A stretch of DNA of 64,000 bases, from assembly GCA_965227455.1 (NCBI GenBank), contig OZ245752.1, positions 3,720,001-3,784,000 of the forward strand, read 5' to 3'. How positions within the stretch are numbered: the first letter of the stretch is position 1; every line of letters begins with the position of its first letter. The position numbers and the translations under genes are program-made. Below the pieces are notes generated by a model. It had not been told where the DNA came from. It searched no databases and saw only the letters and a program-made list of their open reading frames with translations. This stretch comes from JABDIP01 sp965227455 (GTDB lineage Bacteria > Pseudomonadota > Alphaproteobacteria > DSM-16000 > Inquilinaceae). Positions 42,222-50,801 of this stretch are shown here, piece after piece.

Positions 42222-44126
42222 ATGACGAGCGTGGAAGGCAATCTGCGCGCGACCGCGGGAGACGCGCTGGGCGAAGACCGGTTCCTCATGGGACGGGTCT
42301 CTTTGCTTTATGAGCAGGCGGCGTTCGGCATCATCGGCGGCACGGTCTGCGCCCTGGTGGTCGGCCTGGCCTTCTCCGGCGCCGGAGACACCAATGAGGT
42401 GGCGATCTGGACCGCCGGGTTCGCGGCGCTCAGCGCCTTTCGCCTGTGGACCATGCGGCAGTACCGACGCTCCGACCCCAAGGTCGCCGAGGCGCAGCAA
42501 TGGAGCCGGCTGTTCGTCGCGCTCTGCCTGGTCGGCGGACTCTGGTGGGGCTATGCCGGCGTCGTTCTGGTCGACGACCAGCCGGAGCAGATGCGCACCT
42601 TCATCTATGTCATCGTCGGGGCGCTCTGCGCCGGATCGGTGGCGACCTATTCCGCGGTGCTGCCAGCGTTCATCGCTTTCGCGGTGGGGGCCATCGGCCC
42701 GCTGGCCATCGATCTGGTCTTCTTCAACGAGGACGAGGTCTCGTTCCTGGTCGGGTTTTTGATGGTGGTGTTCCTGCTGGTGCTGGCGGCGGCCGCCGTC
42801 AAGCAGAGCGAGGCGATCCGCGCCACCCTGCAGATCCAGTTCGACAATGTCGGGCTGATCGAGGTGCTGGAAACCGCCATGGACGATGCCGCCGCGCTGA
42901 ATGACAGCCTGACCGCGGAAATCCGCCAGCGCGAGCGCATTGAAAAGGATCTCGCCCGCTCGCTGGCCCTGTACCAGGCGACCATGGACGCGGTCGACGA
43001 GGGCATCCTGGCGCTGGACCAGGATCAGCGCATCGTGGCGGTCAACCAGCGGTTCCGGGAGCTCTGGGGCTTAAGGGTCCAGGACGCCCATCCCGGCATC
43101 AGCCACCAGGCGGCGGAGCGTCACGCGGAAGACCTGCAGCGATCGGTGCAGGCCGATACCGAGGGCGACGAGGACGGCGCCGAGCTGGTGGAGCTGATCG
43201 ACGGCCGCATCTTCGAGCGCTCGGTGGTGCCGTGCCACCTGGACGATCAGGTGATCGGCCGGGTCCGCACCATCCGGGATGTCACCCATCGCATCACCGC
43301 CGAACGGGAGCTGCGCCAGGCCAAGGATCTGGCCGAGCAGAGCAGCCGCGCCAAGTCGGAGTTCCTGGCCCATATCAGCCACGAATTGCGGACGCCGCTG
43401 AACGCGATCATCGGCTTCTCGGAGATCTACCTGAAAGAAATGTTCGGCCGCATGTCGAACGACCGCTATCTGGATTACGCCAAGGACATCCATGACAGCG
43501 CCAACCTGCTGCTGTCGCTGATCAACGACATCCTGGACCTGTCGAAGATCGAGGCCGGCCGCATCGAATTGCTGGACCAGCCGATCAGCGTGCTGAAGAC
43601 GGCGCGGCAGTCGCTGCGCCTGGTGCGCAGTCGGGCCGCCGATGCCGGGCTGAAGCTAGAATTCGCGGTGCCGATGGATCTGCCGATCCTGCGCTGCGAC
43701 GAGCGGGCGCTGAAGCAGATGCTGGTCAACCTGCTGTCGAACGCGGTCAAGTTCACGCCCAAGGGCGGCCATGTGACTCTGGGGGCCGAGGTGGCACCGT
43801 CCGGCGAGATGGCGATCTGCGTCACCGACACCGGCATCGGCATGACCGAGGACCACATCTCCCGGGCCCTGGAGCCGTTCGGGCAGATCGAGAACGCCCT
43901 GAACCGCCGCCATGACGGCACCGGACTCGGCCTGCCCCTGGTCAAGGCGCTGATCGAAGCCCATGGCGGCCGGCTGGAGATCGACAGCACGCCCAAGAAG
44001 GGAACCCGGATGCACCTGGTCTTCCCGACGGTGCGGTTGCTGGCCGATGCGGACTGCGAAACGGAAGAGGCGGTGGAGCCCGCCGCGCCGCCGCGCCCCA
44101 AGAAAGCCCGCGCCCGCAAGCGCTGA
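42222..44126 (+). CDS. Membrane sensor histidine kinase (multi-TM-PAS-HisKA-HATPase)
   Basis: A 634-residue kinase. About six N-terminal membrane helices (GIIGGTVCALVVGLAFSGAG through FLMVVFLLVLAAAAVKQS) form an integral sensor without a large periplasmic domain. A coiled coil, a PAS domain (ALYQATMDAVDEGILALDQD), HisKA (HISHELRTPLNAIIGFSEIY) and HATPase (LLSNAVKFTPKGG; DTGIGMTEDHISRALEPFGQ) follow. The C-terminal tail is basic (KKARARKR). No response regulator is adjacent; its partner is elsewhere. It follows the previous kinase by 58 bases and may be co-transcribed. Confidence 0.88.
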   Translation: MTSVEGNLRATAGDALGEDRFLMGRVSLLYEQAAFGIIGGTVCALVVGLAFSGAGDTNEVAIWTAGFAALSAFRLWTMRQYRRSDPKVAEAQQWSRLFVALCLVGGLWWGYAGVVLVDDQPEQMRTFIYVIVGALCAGSVATYSAVLPAFIAFAVGAIGPLAIDLVFFNEDEVSFLVGFLMVVFLLVLAAAAVKQSEAIRATLQIQFDNVGLIEVLETAMDDAAALNDSLTAEIRQRERIEKDLARSLALYQATMDAVDEGILALDQDQRIVAVNQRFRELWGLRVQDAHPGISHQAAERHAEDLQRSVQADTEGDEDGAELVELIDGRIFERSVVPCHLDDQVIGRVRTIRDVTHRITAERELRQAKDLAEQSSRAKSEFLAHISHELRTPLNAIIGFSEIYLKEMFGRMSNDRYLDYAKDIHDSANLLLSLINDILDLSKIEAGRIELLDQPISVLKTARQSLRLVRSRAADAGLKLEFAVPMDLPILRCDERALKQMLVNLLSNAVKFTPKGGHVTLGAEVAPSGEMAICVTDTGIGMTEDHISRALEPFGQIENALNRRHDGTGLGLPLVKALIEAHGGRLEIDSTPKKGTRMHLVFPTVRLLADADCETEEAVEPAAPPRPKKARARKR

Positions 44127-44144
44127 GGTCTTGCGGCCCGATCC

Positions 44145-44573
44145 CTAGTCCGCCAGCTCCACGCCGGTGCGCGTGCTGAAGGACAGCAGCCCGGCACAGT
44201 CGTTCCGCTCGCCTTCGGTATCGCTGCAGGACAGCACACCGTTGATCAGGAAGCGCCCGATGGCGTCGCACCCCAACTCGCGCACGTCGAACAGGCGAAC
44301 CTGCGTCTTGCCGGGCATGACCGCGCGGGTATCCATCGCCAGGCGCCTCTCGATGATGCCGTCGCGATTGAAGATGTAGATATCCAGGACCAGCTCGGTG
44401 AAGCCGATCTCCGTGCCGTTCTGCAGCACGAAATAGGTTCGGCATGCCGTGTCCTGCGGCTCCAGCTTGTTCAATTCGATGCCGAGCCGGTCGCCGCCAT
44501 CCTGCGCCGTGGCCGGCAAGGCCAGGGGTCCGACGGCAAGCAAGACGACACCCAGCAGGGTCGCAAGACGCAT
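44145..44573 (-). CDS. Secreted/periplasmic protein of unknown function
   Basis: A 142-residue protein with a clear Sec signal peptide (MRLATLLGVVLLAVGPLALP, cleavage probably after ATA). The mature part has at least four cysteines, in DTACRTY, ELGCDAI and LSCSDTEGERNDCAGLL, likely forming disulfides. It contains a beta-rich core (LVLDIYIFNRDGIIERRLAM; GKTQVRLFDV). I recall similar short periplasmic proteins in other alphaproteobacteria without a known role. It is convergent with the kinase gene, 18 bases away, and divergent from the VOC gene. Confidence 0.72.
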   Translation of the reverse strand: MRLATLLGVVLLAVGPLALPATAQDGGDRLGIELNKLEPQDTACRTYFVLQNGTEIGFTELVLDIYIFNRDGIIERRLAMDTRAVMPGKTQVRLFDVRELGCDAIGRFLINGVLSCSDTEGERNDCAGLLSFSTRTGVELAD

Positions 44574-44738
44574 GTTTCCCTCCCCAACGCTCTGCACCCG
44601 GCCGAGACCTTGGCATCTGCCGAGGCCGACGCCAAGCCCCGGCAGGACCATTTTGCCGCTTCCCACCCTTGGCCAGCATCACGGATGCTGTGCTAGCCTT
44701 TGAGGCTTGGGGTCCGAGCAGAATTGGGGAAGCCGGGC

Positions 44739-45143
44739 ATGGCGCTCGTCAAGTTCGATCACGTCAACATCCAGACCGGAAATCTTGCGGCCATGAGCGC
44801 CTTCTACGACCAGGTGCTGGGCCTGCCGGCCGGATATCGCCCGCCATTCGGCTTTGCCGGCGCCTGGCATTATTGCGGCGACACCGCCGTCGTCCACCTG
44901 GTCGAGACGCCCAATCGGCCCGACGCGGTCGGCAATCCCCAGCTCGAGCATTTCGCGCTGCAGGCAGACGGCATGGCCGCCTTCCTGGACCGGCTGCGCC
45001 AGCATGGCGTGGCCTATCGCATCGCCGTGGTGCCGGAGATCGAGATCCGCCAGGTCAACCTGCACGATCCGGACGGCAACCACATCCACATCGATTTCGG
45101 CCCGGATGAAGACGCCGACCTCAGCGATTTCGACGGCCGCTAA
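44739..45143 (+). CDS. VOC-superfamily protein
   Basis: A 134-residue single-domain vicinal-oxygen-chelate protein started at ATG 44739: MALVKFDHVNIQTGNLAAMS, FYDQVLGLPAGYRPPF, and IEIRQVNLHDPDGNHIHIDF. His at the start of the first unit and a second-half Asp/His pattern suggest metal binding. The substrate is unknown. A quinone oxidoreductase follows 14 bases later, so the two are probably one operon, possibly in detoxification of reactive carbonyls (inference). Confidence 0.83.
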   Translation: MALVKFDHVNIQTGNLAAMSAFYDQVLGLPAGYRPPFGFAGAWHYCGDTAVVHLVETPNRPDAVGNPQLEHFALQADGMAAFLDRLRQHGVAYRIAVVPEIEIRQVNLHDPDGNHIHIDFGPDEDADLSDFDGR

Positions 45144-45157
45144 CCCAGGAGGACTCC

Positions 45158-46129
45158 ATGCCCAAGGCCATCGTCATGCAGGAGACCGGCGGGCCGGATT
45201 GCCTGCTGTGGGATGATGTGGAAGTCGGCGATCCGGGTCCCGGAGAAGCCAGGATCCGCCAGACCGCCATCGGGCTGAACTATATCGACGTCTATGTGCG
45301 CACCGGCGCCTATCCGCTGCTGCAGCTCCCCGGCACCCCCGGCATGGAGGCCGCCGGCGTGGTCGAGGCGGTCGGCGAGGGCGTCACCCATATCAAGCCG
45401 GGCGATCGGGTCGCCTACGGCACCATCCTCGGCGCCTATGCGGAAGAGCGCATCGCCCCGGCGGACCGGCTGGTCCCGATCGCCGAGGGCGTCGAGGACC
45501 AGTCGGCGGCGGCCATGATGCTGAAAGGCATGACAGCGGAATACCTGCTGCATCGCACGACCCAGGTGAAGCCCGGCGACACCATCCTGATGCATGCGGC
45601 GGCCGGCGGGGTCGGTCTGATCCTGTGCCCCTGGGCGAAGCATATCGGAGCCACCGTCATCGGCACCGTCGGCAGCGACGAAAAGGCGGCCCTGGCCAAG
45701 GCCCATGGCTGCGACCACACCATCGTCTACACCGCCGAGAATTTCGTCGGCCGGGTCGAAGAGATCACCGGCGGCAAGGGCGTGCAGAAGGTCTTCGACG
45801 GAGTCGGCAAGGACACATTCCAGGGCTCCTTCGACTGCCTGGCGCCGATGGGCCATCTGGTGAGCTTCGGCCAGTCCTCCGGTCCGGTGGAGCCGGTCAC
45901 CACCGCCATGCTGGGCCAGAAATCCGCTACCCTGTCGCGGCCGTCGCTGTTCCACTATTCCGCCGCCGCGGAGGATCTGCGGGCCATGGCGGCGAACCTG
46001 ATGGATGTGGTCGCCAAGGGCGTGGTCAAGATCGAGATCGGCCAGACCTACCCGCTCTCCGAGGCGGCCCAGGCCCATCGCGACCTGGAGGCGCGCAAGA
46101 CCACCGGCTCGACCGTGCTGCTGCCGTAG
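45158..46129 (+). CDS. qor: NADPH:quinone oxidoreductase (QOR-type, zinc-free MDR family)
   Basis: A 323-residue medium-chain reductase that reduces quinones or alpha,beta-unsaturated carbonyls with NADPH. The GroES-like N-terminal domain (GLNYIDVYVRTGAYPLLQLP, GTPGMEAAGVVEAVG) lacks the zinc-binding cysteines, as in QOR. The Rossmann domain has HAAAGGVGLILCPWAKHIGA and GTVGSDEKAALAKAHG, and the middle NADPH segment follows. It sits between the VOC gene and mtnA (12-base gaps on each side). Confidence 0.9.
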   Translation: MPKAIVMQETGGPDCLLWDDVEVGDPGPGEARIRQTAIGLNYIDVYVRTGAYPLLQLPGTPGMEAAGVVEAVGEGVTHIKPGDRVAYGTILGAYAEERIAPADRLVPIAEGVEDQSAAAMMLKGMTAEYLLHRTTQVKPGDTILMHAAAGGVGLILCPWAKHIGATVIGTVGSDEKAALAKAHGCDHTIVYTAENFVGRVEEITGGKGVQKVFDGVGKDTFQGSFDCLAPMGHLVSFGQSSGPVEPVTTAMLGQKSATLSRPSLFHYSAAAEDLRAMAANLMDVVAKGVVKIEIGQTYPLSEAAQAHRDLEARKTTGSTVLLP

Positions 46130-46141
46130 CCGGACCGGGCC

Positions 46142-47245
46142 ATGAAAATCGACGGCGTCCCCTACCGCACGATCTGGCTCAACGAGGATGTCTGGTCGGT
46201 GGAGATCATCGACCAGACCGTGCTGCCGCACCGGTTCCGCACCGTCACGCTTCGGACCCTGGACGATGCGGCGGTGGCGATCCGCGACATGCTGGTGCGC
46301 GGGGCGCCGCTGATCGGGGCGACGGCGGCCTACGGCATTTGCCTGGCGCTGCGCGACGACGCGTCGGACGACGCCATCGACCGGGCCTGCGAGATCCTGG
46401 CCGCGACCCGGCCCACGGCGGTCAACCTTCGTTGGGCCCTGGACGAGATGAAGGCCGCGCTGCGCAATCAGCCGCCGGAAGAGAGGGTCGCGATCGCCTA
46501 CCGGCGGGCGGCGGAGATCTGCGACGACGATGTGGCGATCAGCTCCGCCATCGGCGATCACGGGCTGACGCTGATCCGGGAGATCGCCGCCGGCAAGCCC
46601 GCCGGCGAGCCGGTCAACGTGCTGACCCATTGCAATGCCGGCTGGCTGGCGACGGTGGATTGGGGCACCGCCACCGCCCCGATCTACAAGGCTCATGATG
46701 CCGGCCTGCCGGTCCATGTCTGGGTCGACGAGACCCGGCCGCGCAACCAGGGCGCGGCGCTGACCGCCTATGAGCTGGGCCATCACGGGATCGGCCACGC
46801 GGTGATCGCCGACAACACCGGCGGCCATCTGATGCAGCACGGCATGGTCGATCTGTGCATCGTCGGCACCGACCGCACCACCGCCAACGGCGATGTCGCC
46901 AACAAGATCGGCACCTATCTGAAGGCGCTGGCGGCCAGGGACAACGGCGTGCCGTTCTATGTCGCCCTGCCCTCCACCACCATCGACTGGACCCTGTCCG
47001 ACGGCATCGCCGAGATCCCCATCGAGCAGCGCTCCGGCGACGAGGTCTCGCGCATCAGCGGCCGCACCGATTCAGGCGAGGTCGCCACCGTGACCATCAC
47101 CCCGGAAGGCAGCCCGGTCGCCAACTACGCCTTCGACGTGACGCCGGCCCGGCTGGTCACCGGCCTGATCACCGAGCGCGGCGTAGCCGAGGCGTCCCGC
47201 GACGGGCTGGCGGCCCTGTTTCCCGACCGGGCCGGCGGCGGATGA
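46142..47245 (+). CDS. mtnA: S-methyl-5-thioribose-1-phosphate isomerase
   Basis: Isomerises methylthioribose 1-phosphate to methylthioribulose 1-phosphate in methylthioadenosine salvage. A 367-residue eIF2B-alpha-like protein with MLVRGAPLIGATAAYGICLA, VNLRWALDEM, LTHCNAGWLATVDWGTATAP (catalytic Cys), VDETRPRNQGAALTAYEL and VGTDRTTANGDVANKIGTY. Its product is not processed by any gene in this window. mtnK, which makes its substrate, lies 5 kb away on the other strand. It overlaps the next gene by ATGA, tying it to the amidase-like group. Confidence 0.93.
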   Translation: MKIDGVPYRTIWLNEDVWSVEIIDQTVLPHRFRTVTLRTLDDAAVAIRDMLVRGAPLIGATAAYGICLALRDDASDDAIDRACEILAATRPTAVNLRWALDEMKAALRNQPPEERVAIAYRRAAEICDDDVAISSAIGDHGLTLIREIAAGKPAGEPVNVLTHCNAGWLATVDWGTATAPIYKAHDAGLPVHVWVDETRPRNQGAALTAYELGHHGIGHAVIADNTGGHLMQHGMVDLCIVGTDRTTANGDVANKIGTYLKALAARDNGVPFYVALPSTTIDWTLSDGIAEIPIEQRSGDEVSRISGRTDSGEVATVTITPEGSPVANYAFDVTPARLVTGLITERGVAEASRDGLAALFPDRAGGG

Positions 47246-47547
47246 GCCGGTACCGGATCACGGCGGAAGACCGGCAATGGGTCGACGAGTTTCGCCAGAA
47301 GCCTCTCGGCCCGCACAGCCCCAACTTGCAGCGGGTCTTGAACGCCATGCGCGGTGGCGCGACCGCCGGCAAGTACTGCCTGATCTGCACCAAGCCCTTC
47401 GCCGAATGGCAGCTCGCCCGCATGAGCGGCCGGCGCGGCGATCCCGCAACGCCCGTCCCGGGCGAAGTCTTCACCGATCTGGCCGAGGCGGAATGGGCGG
47501 TCTTCCGCCGCCGCTGGCAGGCCCTGACCGGTGAGGATCTGAACTGA
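47242..47547 (+). CDS. Small protein resembling the N,N-dimethylformamidase small subunit
   Basis: A 101-residue soluble protein starting at ATG 47242, overlapping the mtnA stop. Its central block (HSPNLQRVLNAMRGGATAGK, then YCLICTKPFAEWQLARM) and the ending (DLAEAEWAVFRRRWQ) resemble, from memory, the small subunit of dimethylformamidase (SPYLQRVHNYFRM and GKYYIYSEREWDAYRIA, then EEEAMHAVFLRR). That subunit supports the iron-containing large subunit, whose homologue lies 0.8 kb downstream. The identification is by recall and needs an alignment, but the shared neighbourhood with the large-subunit homologue backs it. Confidence 0.68.
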   Translation: MSRYRITAEDRQWVDEFRQKPLGPHSPNLQRVLNAMRGGATAGKYCLICTKPFAEWQLARMSGRRGDPATPVPGEVFTDLAEAEWAVFRRRWQALTGEDLN

Positions 47548-47568
47548 CGCCGATAAGGAAGGACCAGC

Positions 47569-48318
47569 ATGCTGCTGCATTTGTGTACCTGGCAGGAGGT
47601 CGAGGAGCGCCTCGCCGACAGCACCGGCATCATCCTGCCGATCGGCTCGACAGAGCAGCACGGGCCCAACGGGCTGATCGGCACCGATGCGCTCTGCGCC
47701 GAGGTGATCGCGCGGGAGGTCGGCGAGCGGGAGGACGCGCTGGTGGCCCCGACCATCTCGGTCGGCATGGCGCAGCACCACATGGACTTCACCGGCAGCA
47801 TGACCCTGCGCCCGACCACCCTGATCGCGGTGCTGCGCGACATGGTGCAGTCGCTGGCCCGGCACGGCTTCACCCGCTTCTATTTCATCAACGGCCATGG
47901 CGGCAACGTCGCCACGGTGACCGCCGCCTTCTCGGAGATCTATGCGGAGTCGAGCCTGGACCCCGACCATGGAAACCGGCCGGTGCCGCGCTGCAAGCTG
48001 CAGAACTGGTACGACGCGCCGGGTGTCCGCCGGATCAGCAAGGAGGTCTATGGGGCGGCGGAAGGCAGCCACGCCACCCCCTCGGAGGTGGCGGTGACCC
48101 AATACGCCTTTCCGGAGTCTATCAAGCAGGCCGAGATGGAGCCCAAGCGGGCGCCGAACGGGCCGATCCGCGACGCCCGCGACTATCGCCGGCGCTTCCC
48201 CGACGGCCGCATCGGCTCCGACCCCTCCCTGGCGAGCCCGGAGGTGGGCGAGAGTCTGGTCAAGGCCTCGGCCGATGATCTGGCAAAGGATTATCGGCAA
48301 TTCCTGACCGCGGAGTGA
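47569..48318 (+). CDS. Creatininase-family amidohydrolase
   Basis: A 249-residue metal-dependent hydrolase of the creatininase fold, a family that opens cyclic amides or removes formyl groups (for example creatinine amidohydrolase and FAPy deformylases). Metal ligands are visible in IGSTEQHGPNGLIGTD (Glu29, His31, Asp40), and further conserved His and Glu are in FINGHGGNVAT and AAEGSHATPSE. It lies between the small- and large-subunit-like genes, 21 and 9 bases from them, so it is co-transcribed with both. Confidence 0.88.
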   Translation: MLLHLCTWQEVEERLADSTGIILPIGSTEQHGPNGLIGTDALCAEVIAREVGEREDALVAPTISVGMAQHHMDFTGSMTLRPTTLIAVLRDMVQSLARHGFTRFYFINGHGGNVATVTAAFSEIYAESSLDPDHGNRPVPRCKLQNWYDAPGVRRISKEVYGAAEGSHATPSEVAVTQYAFPESIKQAEMEPKRAPNGPIRDARDYRRRFPDGRIGSDPSLASPEVGESLVKASADDLAKDYRQFLTAE

Positions 48319-48327
48319 GCTGCACCC

Positions 48328-50571
48328 ATGCTCAAGCTGGTGGGCTATAGCGACCGGCTCAGCGTCGCACCCGGCGAGGAGATCGGCTTCAAGGTCTCCG
48401 CCGACGGCCCGGAATCCTACGAGGCCGAAATCGTCCGCCTGATCCACGGCGACGCCAACCCCGACGGGCCCGGCTTCAAGGCGAATTCCATGGTGGCCGA
48501 TGCCAACGGCACCTATCCCGGCCGCAAGCAGGAGATCCATGCCGGGTCCTACATCCTGGTGCCGGACGATCCGGCGCTGGCATTGGAGAGCTTCACCATC
48601 GCCGCCATGGTCTGGCCCACCCGCCCGGGCAAGGGCCGGCAGACGGTCCTCGCGAGGTGCGGCGATGGCGATGGCGGGTTTGCCATCGGCCTCGACGAGG
48701 CGGGCTGCCTTGCCCTGCACATCGACGACGGCCAGGGCGGTTCGGAGCTTCTGGCGAGCGGCAAGCCGATGCTCAATCGCCAATGGTATCTGGCGGCCGC
48801 AGCGTTCGATGCCGAAACCGGCGTGGCGTCGCTGCTGCAGCGGCCGCTCATCCGTTATGCGCTGACCGAGGATGGCGCCGAGGTCAGCGGCATCATCGCC
48901 ATCCGGCCCGGCCGGACCGGCGCGCCGCTGACGATCGGTGCCGAAATCCGCCCGGATGGAGAAGGGCGGCTGGCGACCGTGCGCCCCTATAACGGCAAGA
49001 TCGACAGCCCGATGCTCTTCGACCGGGCCCTCAGCCTGGAGGAGATGAAGGATCTCTACGGGCCGTCCGCCAGCCGGAACGGCGTGGTCGCGGACTGGGA
49101 TTTCAGCCGCGATATGCGCACCACGCGCGTCCTGGACGCGGGCTCCAACGGCCTCCATGGCGCCTGCATCAACCTGCCGGCCCGGGCCATGAAGGGCTGG
49201 AACTGGACCGGCGAGGAGATGAACTGGTGCCGGGCGCCGGAGCAATACGGCGCGATCCATTTCCACGACGACGACCTCTACGATGCCGGCTGGCAGACCG
49301 ATTTCACCTGGTCCGTGCCCGACGGTACGCCGAGCGGCGTCTATTGCGCCCATATCCGTACCGCCGACGGCACCCATGAGGACTACATGCCCTTCGCGGT
49401 GCGGCCGCCTCCGGGCAAGGCGACCGCCGACATCGCCTTCCTTATGCCGACGGCCAGCTATCTCGCCTATGCCAACGACCACAATTCGGTCGACTCCGCC
49501 GCCTCGGAGATGGTGATCGGACGGCTGACCCAGCTGCAGCCGGGCGATCTGTTCATCGACGAGCATCGGGAATACGGCCTCGCCTGCTACGACACCCATT
49601 CCGACGGCAGCGGCGTCTGCTATTCCTCTCGCCACCGGCCGATCCTCAACATGCGGCCGAAATACGCCTCCTGGCTGGGCGGCGCCGGCTCCGGCTTGTG
49701 GCAGTTCAACGCCGACACCCATCTGATCGACTGGCTGGAGCAGCAGGGCGTCGCCTATGACGTCATCACCGACGAGGACCTGCATGCCGAAGGGGCCGAT
49801 CTGCTGCGGCCCTACCGCGCCATCCTGACCGGCACTCATCCGGAATACCATTCCACGCCCATGTGGGACGCCATGCGGACCTATCTCGATGAGGGCGGGC
49901 GGCTGATGTATCTCGGCGCCAATGGCTGGTACTGGCGCATCGCCTGGCACGATCAGCTGTCGGGGGTGATGGAGGTGCGCCGGGCCGAGGACGGCATTCG
50001 CACGTGGGAGGCGGAGCCGGGCGAATACCATCACAGCTTCACCGGCGAGTTCGGCGGGCTGTGGCGGCGCATCGGCCGGCCGCCCAATGTGGTAACCGGC
50101 ACCGGCTTCACCGCCCAGGGCTTCGACCTCTCTTCCTACTATGTCCGCCAGCCGGACAGCCACGATCCGCGGGCCGCCTTCATCTTCGAGGGGGTCGGCG
50201 CGGAGGAGCGGATCGGGGATTTCGGGCTGGTCGGCGGTGGTGCTGCCGGGTTGGAACTGGACCGGGTGGAACCGCGACTCGGCACCCCGCCCAACACGCT
50301 GGTCCTGGCCTCGTCGGAAGGCCACACCGATCTCTACCTGCTGGTCAACGAGGAGTTCACCGTCACCACGCCGGACATTACCGGATCACAGCACCCGAAT
50401 GTCCGTGCCGATCTGACGTTCTTCGAGACCCCGGCCGGCGGCGCGGTCTTCTCGGTCAGCTCGATTGCCTGGTGCGGCAGCCTGAGCCACAACGGCTACG
50501 ACAACAATGTCAGCCGGATCACCGGGAATGTGTTGAAGCGGTTCCGCGACCCGGAACCGTTCGCCGTCTAG
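48328..50571 (+). CDS. Large protein resembling the N,N-dimethylformamidase large subunit (LamG-containing)
   Basis: A 747-residue cytoplasmic protein; DMFase large subunits are about 760. Residues 1-85 form a beta-sandwich. Residues 88-245 form a LamG/concanavalin-like domain (SFTIAAMVWPTRPGKGRQTV; YNGKIDSPMLFDRALSLEEM). Residues 335-747 form the catalytic region. DMFase uses a mononuclear iron held by two Tyr and one Glu. Candidates here are Tyr381 (ASYLAYAND), Tyr421 (EYGLACYDTHSDGSGV) and Glu506 (LTGTHPEYHS). The mapping is by eye. The substrate is likely an N-substituted amide or formamide; DMF itself is not implied. Confidence 0.82.
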   Translation: MLKLVGYSDRLSVAPGEEIGFKVSADGPESYEAEIVRLIHGDANPDGPGFKANSMVADANGTYPGRKQEIHAGSYILVPDDPALALESFTIAAMVWPTRPGKGRQTVLARCGDGDGGFAIGLDEAGCLALHIDDGQGGSELLASGKPMLNRQWYLAAAAFDAETGVASLLQRPLIRYALTEDGAEVSGIIAIRPGRTGAPLTIGAEIRPDGEGRLATVRPYNGKIDSPMLFDRALSLEEMKDLYGPSASRNGVVADWDFSRDMRTTRVLDAGSNGLHGACINLPARAMKGWNWTGEEMNWCRAPEQYGAIHFHDDDLYDAGWQTDFTWSVPDGTPSGVYCAHIRTADGTHEDYMPFAVRPPPGKATADIAFLMPTASYLAYANDHNSVDSAASEMVIGRLTQLQPGDLFIDEHREYGLACYDTHSDGSGVCYSSRHRPILNMRPKYASWLGGAGSGLWQFNADTHLIDWLEQQGVAYDVITDEDLHAEGADLLRPYRAILTGTHPEYHSTPMWDAMRTYLDEGGRLMYLGANGWYWRIAWHDQLSGVMEVRRAEDGIRTWEAEPGEYHHSFTGEFGGLWRRIGRPPNVVTGTGFTAQGFDLSSYYVRQPDSHDPRAAFIFEGVGAEERIGDFGLVGGGAAGLELDRVEPRLGTPPNTLVLASSEGHTDLYLLVNEEFTVTTPDITGSQHPNVRADLTFFETPAGGAVFSVSSIAWCGSLSHNGYDNNVSRITGNVLKRFRDPEPFAV

Positions 50572-50801
50572 TCGGACTGGAACTGGACGATTTCGGAGGA
50601 TTCGTAGATCGCGTCGGTGGTGCAGCTCGGGCAGACTACCTGCAGATGCCCGGTACCGCCCATGCTCGGCGGCTTCTCGCCATTGCTCTTGTCATCGAAG
50701 ACGGCGATCGGACCGCTGCACTGGGAGCAGTTGAAGCCATAATACCAGCTCCCGGACTCCGCCTCCTTGGCGGAGACCACGATGGCCCGTTTGGCGCTCA
50801 T
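50568..50801 (-). CDS. Small zinc-ribbon protein
   Basis: A 77-residue protein started at ATG 50801 (MSAKRAIVVSAKEAESGSWY). Two CxxC pairs (FNCSQCSG and VVCPSCTT) 37 residues apart should bind one zinc. Between them is an acidic-to-basic loop (FDDKSNGEKPPSM). There is no membrane span. Role unknown; such proteins often bind nucleic acid or protein partners. Its stop overlaps that of the large amidase-like gene by 4 bases on the opposite strand. Confidence 0.7.
   Translation of the reverse strand: MSAKRAIVVSAKEAESGSWYYGFNCSQCSGPIAVFDDKSNGEKPPSMGGTGHLQVVCPSCTTDAIYESSEIVQFQSD

Noticed and set aside
47125..50325. Open frame of over 1000 codons on the minus strand
   Set aside because: Antisense to the amidase-like operon, whose plus-strand products have clear families.
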